DNA of 64,000 bases from Sinorhizobium saheli (GTDB taxonomy: Bacteria > Pseudomonadota > Alphaproteobacteria > Rhizobiales > Rhizobiaceae). The notes below the pieces were generated by a model. That model was given only the letters and a program-made list of their open reading frames with translations, was not told the DNA's origin and did no database searches. This document shows positions 52,915-62,437 of this stretch, piece after piece. Positions within the stretch are counted from its first letter, which is position 1, and each line of letters starts with the position of its first letter. The translations under genes were made by a program, and so were the position numbers. The DNA lies in contig NZ_LNQB01000094.1 of assembly GCF_001651875.1 (NCBI RefSeq), positions 1 through 64,000 of the forward strand. The letters are read 5' to 3'.

Positions 52915-53717
52915 GCGACATGCTGCGGGCCTATCTCTCGACGTACCTTTTCTTCCTCTTCGCGCCGATCGCGATGATCGTGCTGTTCAGCTTCCACAGC
53001 ACCCCGGGGCTTGTCTTTCCGATGGAGGGCTTCAGCCTCAGGTGGTACTCGGAACTGTTCGCCAACGGCAATTTCGTCGCGTCATTGTGGAATAGCGTGA
53101 AGGTGGGCATCTTCACCTCCATCGTGACAACGATCCTCGGCACCCTGGCCGCACTTGCCCTCATTCGCATGCGCGGCTCCTTCCGCCGAGTTTTCGAACT
53201 CCTGAACTTCATGCCGATCGGCCTGCCCGGCTTGTTCCTTGGCATCGCCCTGGTGACGTTGTTCGCCGAGATCGGGCTTCCCCGATCTCTGGTCACCGTC
53301 ACGATCGCGCATGTGCTCTTCACCTTGCCGTTCTTCGTCGAAACGATGAGATCCCGCATCACCTATTTCGACGCATCCCTCGAAGAGGCCGCGCGGGATC
53401 TCGGGGCGAGCCAGTTCCAGACCTTCAGGCTCGTCACCATCCCGATCCTGCTGCCGACAATCGTCGGCGCGGCGATCCTGACATTCGCGCTCTCATTCGA
53501 CGAATTCATCATTACGGTCTTCGTCAGCGGCAACGACACGACGCTCCCGCTGTTCATCTGGTCCATGCTGAGAAGGACCGTCGATCCGTCGATCAATGCC
53601 GCAAGCGTACTGGCCCTGGCCCTGTCGATCCTGGTCCTGGCTGCCGGCGGATTGTCCATGTGGATGCAGCGCAAACGCGCGGTCGCCGCCCGCGTGGCGG
53701 AACTCGAAGGGGAATGA
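52911..53717 (+). CDS. ABC importer permease, PotC type
   Basis: 268 residues from GTG 52911 (GTGA overlap with the previous stop); ATG 52920 is an alternative. It has the PotC pattern FAPIAMIVLFSFHSTPGL, GFSLRWYSELFANG and the EAA loop LEEAARDLGASQFQTFRLVT. Second half of the channel. Confidence 0.9.
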   Translation: MSDMLRAYLSTYLFFLFAPIAMIVLFSFHSTPGLVFPMEGFSLRWYSELFANGNFVASLWNSVKVGIFTSIVTTILGTLAALALIRMRGSFRRVFELLNFMPIGLPGLFLGIALVTLFAEIGLPRSLVTVTIAHVLFTLPFFVETMRSRITYFDASLEEAARDLGASQFQTFRLVTIPILLPTIVGAAILTFALSFDEFIITVFVSGNDTTLPLFIWSMLRRTVDPSINAASVLALALSILVLAAGGLSMWMQRKRAVAARVAELEGE

Positions 53718-53718
53718 C

Positions 53719-54798
53719 ATGAACAAGAATATCGTAGAACTCAACAACATTACGAAGAAGTGGGGCGCCTTCACCGCCCTGGACAATATCAGTTTGAGCG
53801 TCAGGCAAGGAGAAATCCTCACGCTGCTCGGACCGAGCGGCTGTGGCAAGTCGACGCTCATGCGCATCGCCGCGGGTTTCGAAAGCCCCTCCACGGGAAG
53901 CGTCCTGATCGGCGGCAAGGACGTCACTTCGGTTCCGCCGGAACGTCGCCCGGTCAACATGGTGTTCCAACGATATGCGCTGTTCCCGCATCTCGATGTC
54001 TTCGACAACGTCGCGTTCGGACTCCGGCTGAAGGGCCTTCCTGCGGAGAGAATTAACTCCGAAGTCAACGCGATGCTCGATCTCGTCCAGCTTCAGGACT
54101 TCAAGAACCGTTGGATCGGAGAGATCAGCGGCGGACAAGCGCAGCGCGTCGCCCTCGCGAGAGCTCTGGTGAACAAGCCGCAAGTGCTACTGCTGGACGA
54201 GCCATTGGCCGCACTCGACCTCAAGATCCGCCATCACATGCTCGAGGAGCTCAAGCGCATCCACACGGAGACGGGCACCACCTTCATCTATGTCACCCAC
54301 GACCAGGATGAAGCGATGATTCTCTCCGATCGCGTGGTGCTTATGAACAAGGGAACGATCGAACAGATCGGCACGCCGGACGAAATGTACGGCGCACCCA
54401 AGACATTGTTCTGCGCGAAATTCTTCGGAGAGACCAATCTTGTGACCGGAAGTGTCCGTGACAGTGACTCTCAAGGTGCGGTGGTGGAGCTGCCTATCGG
54501 CGCCGCAGAGCTGGGCGGCCGGAATCTCCGGAAGGGTTCGACTGTGCATGTCTCGATCCGCCCGGAAGCGATCAACATTGCACCTGCGGTCGAGGGGCAA
54601 ACGCGAGCCAACAGTGCCGCCGGACAGGTGGAGGACGTCACCTTCATTGGGAGCCGCGTCGTCTACAAGGTACGGCACAAGGATGGGATGCTTTTGAAGT
54701 GCCAGGAACCGCGCGGCGCCGCTGGTATCCGCTTCGCCGTCGGCAGCCAGGTCTGCCTCGCATGGGAACCGGCCTCGGTCGTCGTCCTAACCGACTAA
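53719..54798 (+). CDS. ABC importer ATPase, PotA type
   Basis: 359 residues. Walker A GPSGCGKST, Q loop MVFQRYALFPHLDVF, signature ISGGQAQRVALARALV, Walker B VLLLDEPLAALD and switch His THDQDEAM. A C-terminal TOBE domain (VSIRPEAINIAP) is typical of the spermidine/putrescine and iron families. It energises the importer. ATG 53719 is 1 bp after the previous stop. Confidence 0.93.
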   Translation: MNKNIVELNNITKKWGAFTALDNISLSVRQGEILTLLGPSGCGKSTLMRIAAGFESPSTGSVLIGGKDVTSVPPERRPVNMVFQRYALFPHLDVFDNVAFGLRLKGLPAERINSEVNAMLDLVQLQDFKNRWIGEISGGQAQRVALARALVNKPQVLLLDEPLAALDLKIRHHMLEELKRIHTETGTTFIYVTHDQDEAMILSDRVVLMNKGTIEQIGTPDEMYGAPKTLFCAKFFGETNLVTGSVRDSDSQGAVVELPIGAAELGGRNLRKGSTVHVSIRPEAINIAPAVEGQTRANSAAGQVEDVTFIGSRVVYKVRHKDGMLLKCQEPRGAAGIRFAVGSQVCLAWEPASVVVLTD

Positions 54799-54822
54799 TT
54801 GCAGTTTCAGATTGGAAGCAAC

Positions 54823-56439
54823 ATGTACGACTATATCGTTGTTGGGGGCGGTTCGGCGGGCTGCACGATCGCGTCGCGGCTCAGCGAGAGTTCCGACACC
54901 CGCGTCCTGCTTCTCGAGCAGGGTTCCAGTGACTGGAACCCATATATCCACATGCCGGTGACGTACTACAAGACGTCCAAGGGCGACATGCTGACCCGCT
55001 ACAAGATTGAGCCGCAGGTCCACCAGGGAGGGATCACCCCGGAGTTCGTGCAGGGCAGGGTGCTTGGCGGCGGCAGCTCGGTCAACGCCATGGTCTACAT
55101 TCGCGGATGTCCCGAAGACTACGACACCTGGGCGCGCGAGGGAGCCTACGGCTGGGCATATCGGGATGTGCTCCCCTACTTCAGGAAGGCCGAGGACAAC
55201 GAGCGCTTCAGCGGCGAAACGCACGGGGTCGGTGGACCTCTCGGCGTCTCGGATCAGCGCCATACCCACTACCTAACGAAGGCTTGGGTCAGGGCCGCGC
55301 AGGAGCTCGGCATCAACTTTAATGCCGACTTCAACTCCGGATCGCAGGCGGGCGTCGGCCTTTATCAGGTGACGATGCGAAACGGTCTGCGGTGCAGTGC
55401 GGCGGCTGCCTATATCCGGCCTGCCCGCAAGCGTAAGAACCTCACCGTTCACACGAAGTCCAAGGGGCTCAAGATCTTGGTCGAGAACGGCCGTGCCGTC
55501 GGGATCGAATACTTGCGCGACGGCAAAGTCGTCACCGCCAGAGCGGAGCGTGAGGTCGTGGTTTGTTCCGGAGCGATCGGTTCGCCACATCTGCTGCTAT
55601 GCTCGGGCATCGGGCCGGCCGATCACCTCCGGTCAGTGGGCGTGCCGGTCGTCCACGACCTCCCCGGCGTGGGTCAGAACCTCCAGGATCATTTCGACAT
55701 GTTCCTGATCTACGAGCTGAGCGGCGCGCATAGCTACGACAAGTACAAGAAGCTCCGGTGGCAGGCCTGGGCGGGCCTCCAGTATGCCTTGTTCAGGAAC
55801 GGGCCGGTAACCTCCAACATCTGCGAAGGCGGCCTATTCTGGTATGGGGCGGACGACGACAAGCTCCCGAACCTGCAGTACCACTTCCTGCCGGGCGCCG
55901 GCGTGGAGGAGGGCTCGGACTCTGTGCCGAGCGGCAACGGCTGCACGACCAACGTCTATCAGACCCGGCCACGCTCCAGGGGCACCGTCAAGCTTAGAAG
56001 CGCCGATCCGACGCGGTTTCCCATTGTCGATCCGAACTACTTGGCTGAGGAGTATGACGTCGAGGTTCTCGCGGAAGGCGTGCGGATCGGCCAGGAGATC
56101 CTGCAGCAGAAGTCCATGGCGAAATTCGTGTCGCGGCCATACCGCCCGATGGAGGTGATCAAGACCAAGGCCGAACGGATGCGGTTCGTGCGGGAGACGG
56201 GGCAGGGCGCTCTTCACCCCTCCGGCGCCTGCAGGATGGGGACCGACCCGATGGCGGTTGTCGATCCTTATCTGCGCGTCCACGGCATCGACGGCCTTCG
56301 GGTGGCGGACACCTCGATCCTGCCGCGACTGGTCTCGGGCAACACGAACGCGCCGGCGATCATGATCGGTGAAAGGACGGCCGACTTCATCCGCGGCAAT
56401 CAAGTCGCAAGCACAGAACTTCGACTTGCTGGAGAATAG
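54823..56439 (+). CDS. GMC-family FAD oxidoreductase (choline-dehydrogenase-like)
   Basis: 538 residues from ATG 54823 (GGAAGCAAC upstream). The FAD-binding start is YDYIVVGGGSAGCTIASRLS. GMC signatures follow: GRVLGGGSSVNAMVYIRG, GAIGSPHLLLCSGIGP and the catalytic-His region HPSGACRMG. It oxidises an alcohol or amino alcohol, with the electron acceptor unknown. In this operon it is likely to oxidise the imported compound. Confidence 0.9.
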   Translation: MYDYIVVGGGSAGCTIASRLSESSDTRVLLLEQGSSDWNPYIHMPVTYYKTSKGDMLTRYKIEPQVHQGGITPEFVQGRVLGGGSSVNAMVYIRGCPEDYDTWAREGAYGWAYRDVLPYFRKAEDNERFSGETHGVGGPLGVSDQRHTHYLTKAWVRAAQELGINFNADFNSGSQAGVGLYQVTMRNGLRCSAAAAYIRPARKRKNLTVHTKSKGLKILVENGRAVGIEYLRDGKVVTARAEREVVVCSGAIGSPHLLLCSGIGPADHLRSVGVPVVHDLPGVGQNLQDHFDMFLIYELSGAHSYDKYKKLRWQAWAGLQYALFRNGPVTSNICEGGLFWYGADDDKLPNLQYHFLPGAGVEEGSDSVPSGNGCTTNVYQTRPRSRGTVKLRSADPTRFPIVDPNYLAEEYDVEVLAEGVRIGQEILQQKSMAKFVSRPYRPMEVIKTKAERMRFVRETGQGALHPSGACRMGTDPMAVVDPYLRVHGIDGLRVADTSILPRLVSGNTNAPAIMIGERTADFIRGNQVASTELRLAGE

Positions 56440-56440
56440 G

Positions 56441-57871
56441 ATGCGAATCCTGAACCCCATTCCCGCGAACGACCCGTCTCAGCTGTCCTGGTGGCAGCTG
56501 GACATTGCGCCGGCCCGTGCAGACATGAGGCCCCCTCTTTCCGGTGAGGTCAGCTTCGACGTTGCAATCGTCGGCGGCGGCTTCACAGGCCTGTGGACGG
56601 CCATAACGCTCAAGCAACGGGCCCCTCGCCTGCGCATAGCAATCATCGAGGCATTCCGCTGCGGGGACGGCGCAAGCAGCCGTAACGGGGGGAACGTACA
56701 CGGCTACTGGGGAGCGCTGCCAACGCTCGTGCCGCTGTTCGGCCCCGACAAGGCGGTGGAGGCCGCCGAACTTGGCACGCTCGCGCAGAAAAGACTTCGC
56801 GACTTTGCCCGCGCGCCCGGCCGGGATGTGTGGTGGGTCGAGGAGGGTTATCTGAGGGTCGCCACATCAGAAACGCAGATGGCCAAGCGCGATGCGTTCC
56901 TGAAGTTGGCGCGCGACCTCGGAGTGCCTGACAGCGTGCGCGCACTGGACCGGCGCGAGCTTGCCGAAATGTGCGGCTCCCTCAGGTTTCTTGGCGGTTT
57001 GTTCTTCAAAGAAGGCGCGACGGTGCACCCGGCGCGCTTGGCCGACGCTCTCCGGCGAGAAGCGTTGGACTTGGGCGTCGAAATCTTCGAGAACACGCCT
57101 GTACAGAAGATCGAGAAAGGGCCGACCGTTCGGATCCGCTGTTCCACGGGATCGGTGGTCGCGCGCGACGTCGTGTTGGCGAACTATACCGGGACCATGG
57201 GGCTCTCCTCGGTTGCCGCGGCGACAACCCTGTTCTCCAGTTTTCCTGTGATGTCGGCGCCCAACGAGGTCGCGCTCGAGCGAATGAATTACAAGGTCGC
57301 GCGGGGGCTTGCCGATCTCAGGATGTTCACCCACTACTTCCGCAGAACACGCGACGGCCGCATTCTGATGGGCTCCGGCTCGGGTCCGATTGCCTTGGGC
57401 GCGGCCCATGAGGCGCCGGAGCTGCGAATTGACGCGCGCAGCTGCGCAAGGGCCGAAAGCGGCCTGAAGCGCTTTTTTCCCGGCATGGCAGAGGCGGGAA
57501 TCGCGGCGAGATGGGGCTGGCCGATCGAAGTCGCCTCCGACCGTCTTCCCTTCTTCGGGACGGTCAGTGGCACGCGCATCCATTTCGGTTCCGGCTATTC
57601 AGGCCATGGCGTCAACGCGACGTGCATTGCCGGCGAGTGCCTCGCCTCCCTCGTCCTGAACGAGAAGGACCGCTGGTACAACTCACCATTCTGCCAGCGT
57701 GAGCGGGTACGCTTCCCTCCGGAGCCGCTCCGCTACATTGGCGGCACGATGATCCGCAACGCCATCGTGAAGTGCGAGGACGCCGAGGACGCCGGGCAGC
57801 CCCAACCTCTCCTGGCGCGCGGCATCGCCGAGATTCCAAGAGTGATGGGTATGCGGATCGGCATGCGCTAG
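56441..57871 (+). CDS. FAD amine oxidoreductase, DadA/PuuB type
   Basis: 476 residues from ATG 56441, one base after the GMC stop. The FAD motif is VAIVGGGFTGLWTAITLKQR, then GDGASSRNGGNVHGYWG, and the C-terminal FGSGYSGHGVNATCIAGECL. The N-terminal SWWQLDIAPARADMRPPLSG resembles gamma-glutamylputrescine oxidases and related amine oxidases. It probably deaminates the imported amine or a product of the GMC enzyme, forming an imine. Confidence 0.88.
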   Translation: MRILNPIPANDPSQLSWWQLDIAPARADMRPPLSGEVSFDVAIVGGGFTGLWTAITLKQRAPRLRIAIIEAFRCGDGASSRNGGNVHGYWGALPTLVPLFGPDKAVEAAELGTLAQKRLRDFARAPGRDVWWVEEGYLRVATSETQMAKRDAFLKLARDLGVPDSVRALDRRELAEMCGSLRFLGGLFFKEGATVHPARLADALRREALDLGVEIFENTPVQKIEKGPTVRIRCSTGSVVARDVVLANYTGTMGLSSVAAATTLFSSFPVMSAPNEVALERMNYKVARGLADLRMFTHYFRRTRDGRILMGSGSGPIALGAAHEAPELRIDARSCARAESGLKRFFPGMAEAGIAARWGWPIEVASDRLPFFGTVSGTRIHFGSGYSGHGVNATCIAGECLASLVLNEKDRWYNSPFCQRERVRFPPEPLRYIGGTMIRNAIVKCEDAEDAGQPQPLLARGIAEIPRVMGMRIGMR

Positions 57872-57923
57872 CGCTCACTCCGCACCACAAAACGTAAGAA
57901 GCCAGTTACATCAGGAGAATTCC

Positions 57924-58283
57924 ATGGGCATCGTAAGGCATGAACGCAACGGCAAGCGGCTGAGCCACGTGCTGGTCAACAATGGCACGGTTTACGTGAC
58001 CGGCCAGGTGCCGGCAGACCGGACGCAGGGCATCGCTGGACAAACCCAGCAGCTCCTGGACCGGATCGACCAACTGCTGGGACTGGCTGGCACCGACAAG
58101 TCTAAGATCCTCTTTGCGCAGATATGGCTGAAGAACATCAAGCGCGACTTTGCCGCCATGAACGAGGTTTGGGAAGCATGGGTGCCGCAAGACGCACTTC
58201 CCGCCCGGGCCACCGTCGAAGCGAACCTGGCCGCAGACGACATCCTGATCGAGATCGCGTTGCAGGCAACTCTCGAAAGCTGA
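57924..58283 (+). CDS. RidA-family (YjgF) imine deaminase
   Basis: 119 residues with VNNGTVYVTGQVPADRTQGI, QTQQLLDRIDQLLGLAGTDK and the active-site Arg region LPARATVEANLAADDILIEI. RidA hydrolyses reactive imines and enamines. Its place after an amine oxidase fits clean-up of the imine product. ATG 57924 has AGGAG upstream. Confidence 0.92.
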   Translation: MGIVRHERNGKRLSHVLVNNGTVYVTGQVPADRTQGIAGQTQQLLDRIDQLLGLAGTDKSKILFAQIWLKNIKRDFAAMNEVWEAWVPQDALPARATVEANLAADDILIEIALQATLES

Positions 58284-58342
58284 CCGAGCCGCCGGCCGAT
58301 CGAGCGATCCCCGCGGACCTTACCGCTAGCGAGGAGACCAAG

Positions 58343-59095
58343 TTGATCACAAACTTGCATGGAAGCACCGCGCTCGTCACCGGAGCGTCCTCGGGGATCG
58401 GACTCGCCTCTGCAAGGTTGCTTGCAAGGTTGGGAACAACGGTGGCGGTAAGCGCACGCAGAGTTCCCGAGCTTGAATCGCTGGCGGAGGAACTTGGCAA
58501 CGGGGCCATTGCCATTGAGGCCGACATATCCGACGAGACGAGCGCTACGGCCGCCGTCGTGACTGCCTGGCAGAAGCTTGGCCACATCGACATCCTCATC
58601 CATGCGGCCGGAATCGTTACTCCGGCACCCATCAGCGAGCTTACGCCCGCGCTGTGGCGCAGGCATCTGGACGTGAACCTGTCCGGAGCTTTCTACGTCA
58701 TGCGCCAATGCGGCCTCAGAATGCGGGAGCGGGCCGCAGGCAGCATCGTTGCCGTTGCCTCCGATCTCTCGTTCAACGGCATGGAGAACTACGCCCACTA
58801 CTGCGCATCCAAGGCGGGACTCGCCGGCTTTGCGAAAGCACTGGCGCTCGAGCTGGCGCCCAACGTCCGGGTCAACTGCGTGTGTCCCGGCCCGGTCGAC
58901 ACTCCTATCATGGAATCCGAACTTCAATGGTTCGGCGGAACGCCGCAGGTCAGGGAGAGTGCGGTGGCTCAGGTTCCGCTGAAGCGCTTCGCAACGCCGG
59001 AAGAGATCGCACGATTTATCGTATTTGTAGCAAGTGAGGCTACCTTCGCCACCGGCAGCATGCTCAGCACCGACGGCGGAACGACCGCCCGCTGA
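58343..59095 (+). CDS. Short-chain dehydrogenase/reductase (SDR)
   Basis: 250 residues from TTG 58343 (GAGGAG upstream); no ATG fits the start. Classical SDR motifs: TGASSGIGLASARL, HAAGIVTP, the catalytic Ser then YAHYCASKAGL (Tyr-x-x-x-Lys) and CPGPVDTPI. It would oxidise or reduce an alcohol or ketone in the same pathway. Last gene of the operon. Confidence 0.92.
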   Translation: MITNLHGSTALVTGASSGIGLASARLLARLGTTVAVSARRVPELESLAEELGNGAIAIEADISDETSATAAVVTAWQKLGHIDILIHAAGIVTPAPISELTPALWRRHLDVNLSGAFYVMRQCGLRMRERAAGSIVAVASDLSFNGMENYAHYCASKAGLAGFAKALALELAPNVRVNCVCPGPVDTPIMESELQWFGGTPQVRESAVAQVPLKRFATPEEIARFIVFVASEATFATGSMLSTDGGTTAR

Positions 59096-59592
59096 AAGCC
59101 CGGGCTGGGTGCGCCTGCCTGAGCAGGTCTGGACGCAAGAGAGGGGGCGTTTGCGGGACAGGGCGAAAGACTACCTTAAGCGAATAGTTGCCGAGCCTTA
59201 TAGGGTCGATTCCGGTAGGGGGCGAAATGACACCCTAACCGCCATGGCAACGTTTACACGACGGGGATATGGCCGGTTTCCGCCATACAACGGGGGTTGG
59301 ATGGGCACTTAGTAGACGGCATGGTGCGACCCGTTGCGGACCTAGGCACCTAATCCGGTGAACGGCTCGACTAGGCCCAAAGCTGCCGTGCCACCCATCA
59401 AACAGTTCGGCCTTGGTCGTTCCACCGTGTGTATCGCGAAATGCGTCGACTGGGGGCCGGCCGAGCCGCTTAGTAGCGCGACTTTGCTTTTCGAGCCTTG
59501 CCCCTTAAGCGGCTTCGTCAGCGCCTCGACGATCAGCGGCTCAGCGGCGACCGCAAAAAATGGTGCCATCGCCGGATTCGATTAAACGAAGG
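59096..59592. other. Intergenic stretch, no gene recognised
   Basis: 497 bp between convergent genes. A small CCTGC-CTGA-GCAGG hairpin (about 59114-59127) follows the SDR gene and may help end that transcript. Two overlapping frames of 75 codons on opposite strands lie at 59342-59585; neither has a known match, and codon use does not favour either. No element ends seen. Confidence 0.4.
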
Positions 59593-60654
59593 CTACACCA
59601 CACGAAGGTGCGCCTCGCAACGCAGCAGCATGCCGTAAAGATCACGCGGCTCGTCGGGGTCGGCCAACAGATCGAGTTCGACATAAAGCCCGGTTTCTTC
59701 GAGCTTGCTGCGCACATAGCGCAGCGCGGAGAAATCCTCGATCGCAAAACCCACGCTATCGAATAGCGTAATGACCCGCTCCGACTGACGGCCTTCACAT
59801 TTGCCAGCGATAACTTCCCAGAGTTCCTTCACCGGATAGTCTGAAGCTAGCTGCTGGATTTCGCCTTCGATGCGGGTTTGCGGCGGATACTCGACGAAGA
59901 TGTCCGAGCGCAGCAGAATATCCCTGTGGAGCTCGGTCTTGCCGGGGCAGTCGCCGCCGACTGCGTTGATGTGGACACCCGGACCGACCATGTTGTCGGA
60001 CAGGATCGTCGCGTACTGCTTGTCCGCGGTGGCTGTCGTGATGATGTCGGCGCCCTCGACGGCTTCCTGAGAAGAACTGCATGCCTTGATCGTGAAGCCC
60101 TTGCCGGCGAGGTTCCCGGCGCAGCGCTCGGTCGCGCTCGGGTCGATATCGTATAGGCGAAGTTCGGTCACGCCGACGATTGCCTTGAAGGCAAGCGCCT
60201 GGAACTCGCTCTGCGCCCCGTTGCCGATGATCGCCATGGTCTTCGAGTTGGGACGGGCCAGATGTTTCGCGGCGACGGCCGACATCGCCGCCGTGCGCAG
60301 CGCAGTCAGGAAGGTCATTTCAGAAAGCAGCGTCGGGTAGCCGTTGCCGACATCCGAGAGCACACCAAAGGCCGTGACGGTCTGGCGGCCCTCCTTCATG
60401 TTTTTCGGATGGCCATTGACATATTTGAAGCCGTAGAGCGTTCCGTCGCTCGTCGGCATCAACTCGATCACGCCTTCTTTCGAATGCGACGCCACACGCG
60501 GGGTTTTGTCGAACTGTTCCCAGCGGCGAAAGTCCTCTTCGATCACCAAGGCGAGCTCGGTGAGAAAGGTCTCTATTCCGACCTTCAGCACCAACCTCAT
60601 CATGTGGTCCACGCTGACAAAAGGTACGATGTTCAGATTGGAGTGAGCAGTCAT
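59593..60654 (-). CDS. ocd: Ornithine cyclodeaminase
   Basis: 353 residues of the OCD/mu-crystallin family. NAD-binding IIGNGAQSEFQALAFKAI, substrate-binding LRTAAMSAVAAKHLARP and the catalytic-Asp region INAVGGDCPGKTEL. It converts ornithine directly to proline and ammonia, an arginine/opine catabolic route common on Sinorhizobium plasmids. It is followed upstream by a RocB-like hydrolase and an amino acid importer, consistent with an arginine/ornithine use cluster. Confidence 0.93.
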   Translation of the reverse strand: MTAHSNLNIVPFVSVDHMMRLVLKVGIETFLTELALVIEEDFRRWEQFDKTPRVASHSKEGVIELMPTSDGTLYGFKYVNGHPKNMKEGRQTVTAFGVLSDVGNGYPTLLSEMTFLTALRTAAMSAVAAKHLARPNSKTMAIIGNGAQSEFQALAFKAIVGVTELRLYDIDPSATERCAGNLAGKGFTIKACSSSQEAVEGADIITTATADKQYATILSDNMVGPGVHINAVGGDCPGKTELHRDILLRSDIFVEYPPQTRIEGEIQQLASDYPVKELWEVIAGKCEGRQSERVITLFDSVGFAIEDFSALRYVRSKLEETGLYVELDLLADPDEPRDLYGMLLRCEAHLRVV

Positions 60655-60692
60655 TGCATTCGATCCTTTTGGTTTAGCCCTACGCCCTTGGC

Positions 60693-60716
60693 CAGGTGAG
60701 ACGGCTGCCTCACCTG
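60693..60716 (-). terminator. Intercistronic hairpin between the RocB-like gene and ocd
   Basis: CAGGTGAG (60693-60700) and CTCACCTG (60709-60716) form a perfect 8-bp stem with an 8-nt loop. There is no T run on the minus-strand side, so it may set mRNA stability or partial termination between the two genes. Confidence 0.5.
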
Positions 60717-60726
60717 CCTCGCAGCG

Positions 60727-62421
60727 TCATTTTCCCTGGCTGTTGTCGGCGAGGAATGTTTTGGCGATTTCGGAGACGAGATCCGGAAGCACCCCGAACG
60801 CGTAAGATTCATGCACGCGCTCGAACTTCTGGTGGAACTCGCGACCCCAAGGGCCGAGATTAACCGTCGGGAAGCGCTGGGCATTCTCCGGCGGCCGATC
60901 GATCAGCCGCGAGATCGGCGTGTTTTCCGAAACAACCCGGCTGCCGCTTGCGGCCAGACCAAGGAAGCTCATATCGGAGATGCCCTGGAAATGAGGCTTC
61001 CAGACCAGACTGCGTTCGGGATCGTTGCCGAGACCTGCACGCGCCTTCTCGATCGCTTGATGCAGGGCGCGGTCGTTCGGTTCGTTGAGCCGCAGATGAC
61101 TGGAGGGATAGTGGAGCCCGGAAAATCCGATAACGATTGCGGGGCCGGACAGGCGAGCGATCCCGACCAGCCACTCCGTCAATTGCCGCGTGAGCACGAG
61201 CGGATTGTCGATATGGGAAAGCGCTTTTTCCTGTTGCATATAGAGCGCGTCGAAGCCTTCGCCGGAAACCTGTGCCGCCAGTGTGCGCAATTCATGGAAC
61301 GTCAAAAGGCGCGGCCTTGCCGGAGTGGCGCCCGCGCTTCTACCGACGAGTCTGCCATATTCGACGGACTGGGAGCCGAAACGATCCACGGCTTCCGCGG
61401 CGCCGGATAGGACTTCCTCCCTGAAGCGGGCGAAGAGCTCGTCCGCCGTCATCGCATGGTACAGCCAGTTGAACGCGATCCAGAACCGCTCCGGCGTGGT
61501 CACTTCATAGCCGTCGCGGAGGTCCTTGGCTTCCAGGCAAATCGGCGGCGGCGAAATATCGTTGTCATCGCGATCCGCCAGCTCAGCGTTGCCTTCCAGA
61601 CGCGCCAGAATTCCGGCGGCCATGGCTTGCGCGCTGACGCCTTCGAATGGATAGCTGGCGTGAGAGCTGCAGCCGATCACCAGCGCGAAGGGCAGAAGCT
61701 TGCCGATGGTGCCCGCATAGACAGCGCGGCCTTCGCTGCCGTCGCCTTGATCGGACGTCACGTCTAGGTTGATACCCGCCGCAATCTCGACGTCGAATGC
61801 TGCCGCGAGGCTCGGCAAGGCATCTCGAAACGACCGCATGCCGCGGCTTTCACGTTCTTCGTCCGGCGTGGCAACGAGCATCAAATTGCCCTGCCGATCG
61901 GGGTCGGCGGCAAAGTCCTCGAGGCAGGCGATCGCAACCGCGATGCCGCTCTTCATGTCGAGCAAGCCGCGACCAGGCAGGAAGTCGCCGCTCAGCAGAT
62001 CCTGCAAAGCCCGCTCCTCCTGCTCGGAGCGGTCGTCTCGCCTCGAGAGGTTCTCGATCAATGCTTCCTTCAATTTAAGACAGTCGCACGCCAGCGGCTT
62101 AAGTTCGTGATAATTGTCGGTCGAGACCGTATCGAAATGCCCCGCCATCACGAGCGAGCGCTTGCCCGTGCCGCGAACGAGGGCGACAACATTGCGGGTG
62201 AGTGGATCGCCATGGCTATCGACCAGACGCAGGTCCTCGGGATGCTCGCGGAAATAGGGGAGCTCGCTCAGAAGTCCGTGTAACTGTTCAGCGAACTTGG
62301 CTTCGCCCGACGTGCCGGTTTCGCTTGGCCACGACGTAAGGCGCAGCGCAAGTTCCCGAGCACGCTTGCTATCGATCCGGGTTCCGGTTCGAGAAACACT
62401 CTTTTCTTGTACGTTCGTCAT
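60727..62421 (-). CDS. RocB-like M20-family hydrolase
   Basis: 564 residues from ATG 62421, chosen because a longer reading would run into the ATPase gene. M20 motifs: SLVMAGHFDTVSTDNYHELK, LPGRGLLDMKSGIAVAIACL and VATPDEERESRGMR supply the metal ligands. The length fits the RocB (arginine-utilisation) subfamily. It lies between an amino acid importer and ornithine cyclodeaminase. The exact reaction of RocB is not established. Confidence 0.85.
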   Translation of the reverse strand: MTNVQEKSVSRTGTRIDSKRARELALRLTSWPSETGTSGEAKFAEQLHGLLSELPYFREHPEDLRLVDSHGDPLTRNVVALVRGTGKRSLVMAGHFDTVSTDNYHELKPLACDCLKLKEALIENLSRRDDRSEQEERALQDLLSGDFLPGRGLLDMKSGIAVAIACLEDFAADPDRQGNLMLVATPDEERESRGMRSFRDALPSLAAAFDVEIAAGINLDVTSDQGDGSEGRAVYAGTIGKLLPFALVIGCSSHASYPFEGVSAQAMAAGILARLEGNAELADRDDNDISPPPICLEAKDLRDGYEVTTPERFWIAFNWLYHAMTADELFARFREEVLSGAAEAVDRFGSQSVEYGRLVGRSAGATPARPRLLTFHELRTLAAQVSGEGFDALYMQQEKALSHIDNPLVLTRQLTEWLVGIARLSGPAIVIGFSGLHYPSSHLRLNEPNDRALHQAIEKARAGLGNDPERSLVWKPHFQGISDMSFLGLAASGSRVVSENTPISRLIDRPPENAQRFPTVNLGPWGREFHQKFERVHESYAFGVLPDLVSEIAKTFLADNSQGK

Positions 62422-62437
62422 TCTGTTTCTCAGCCTT

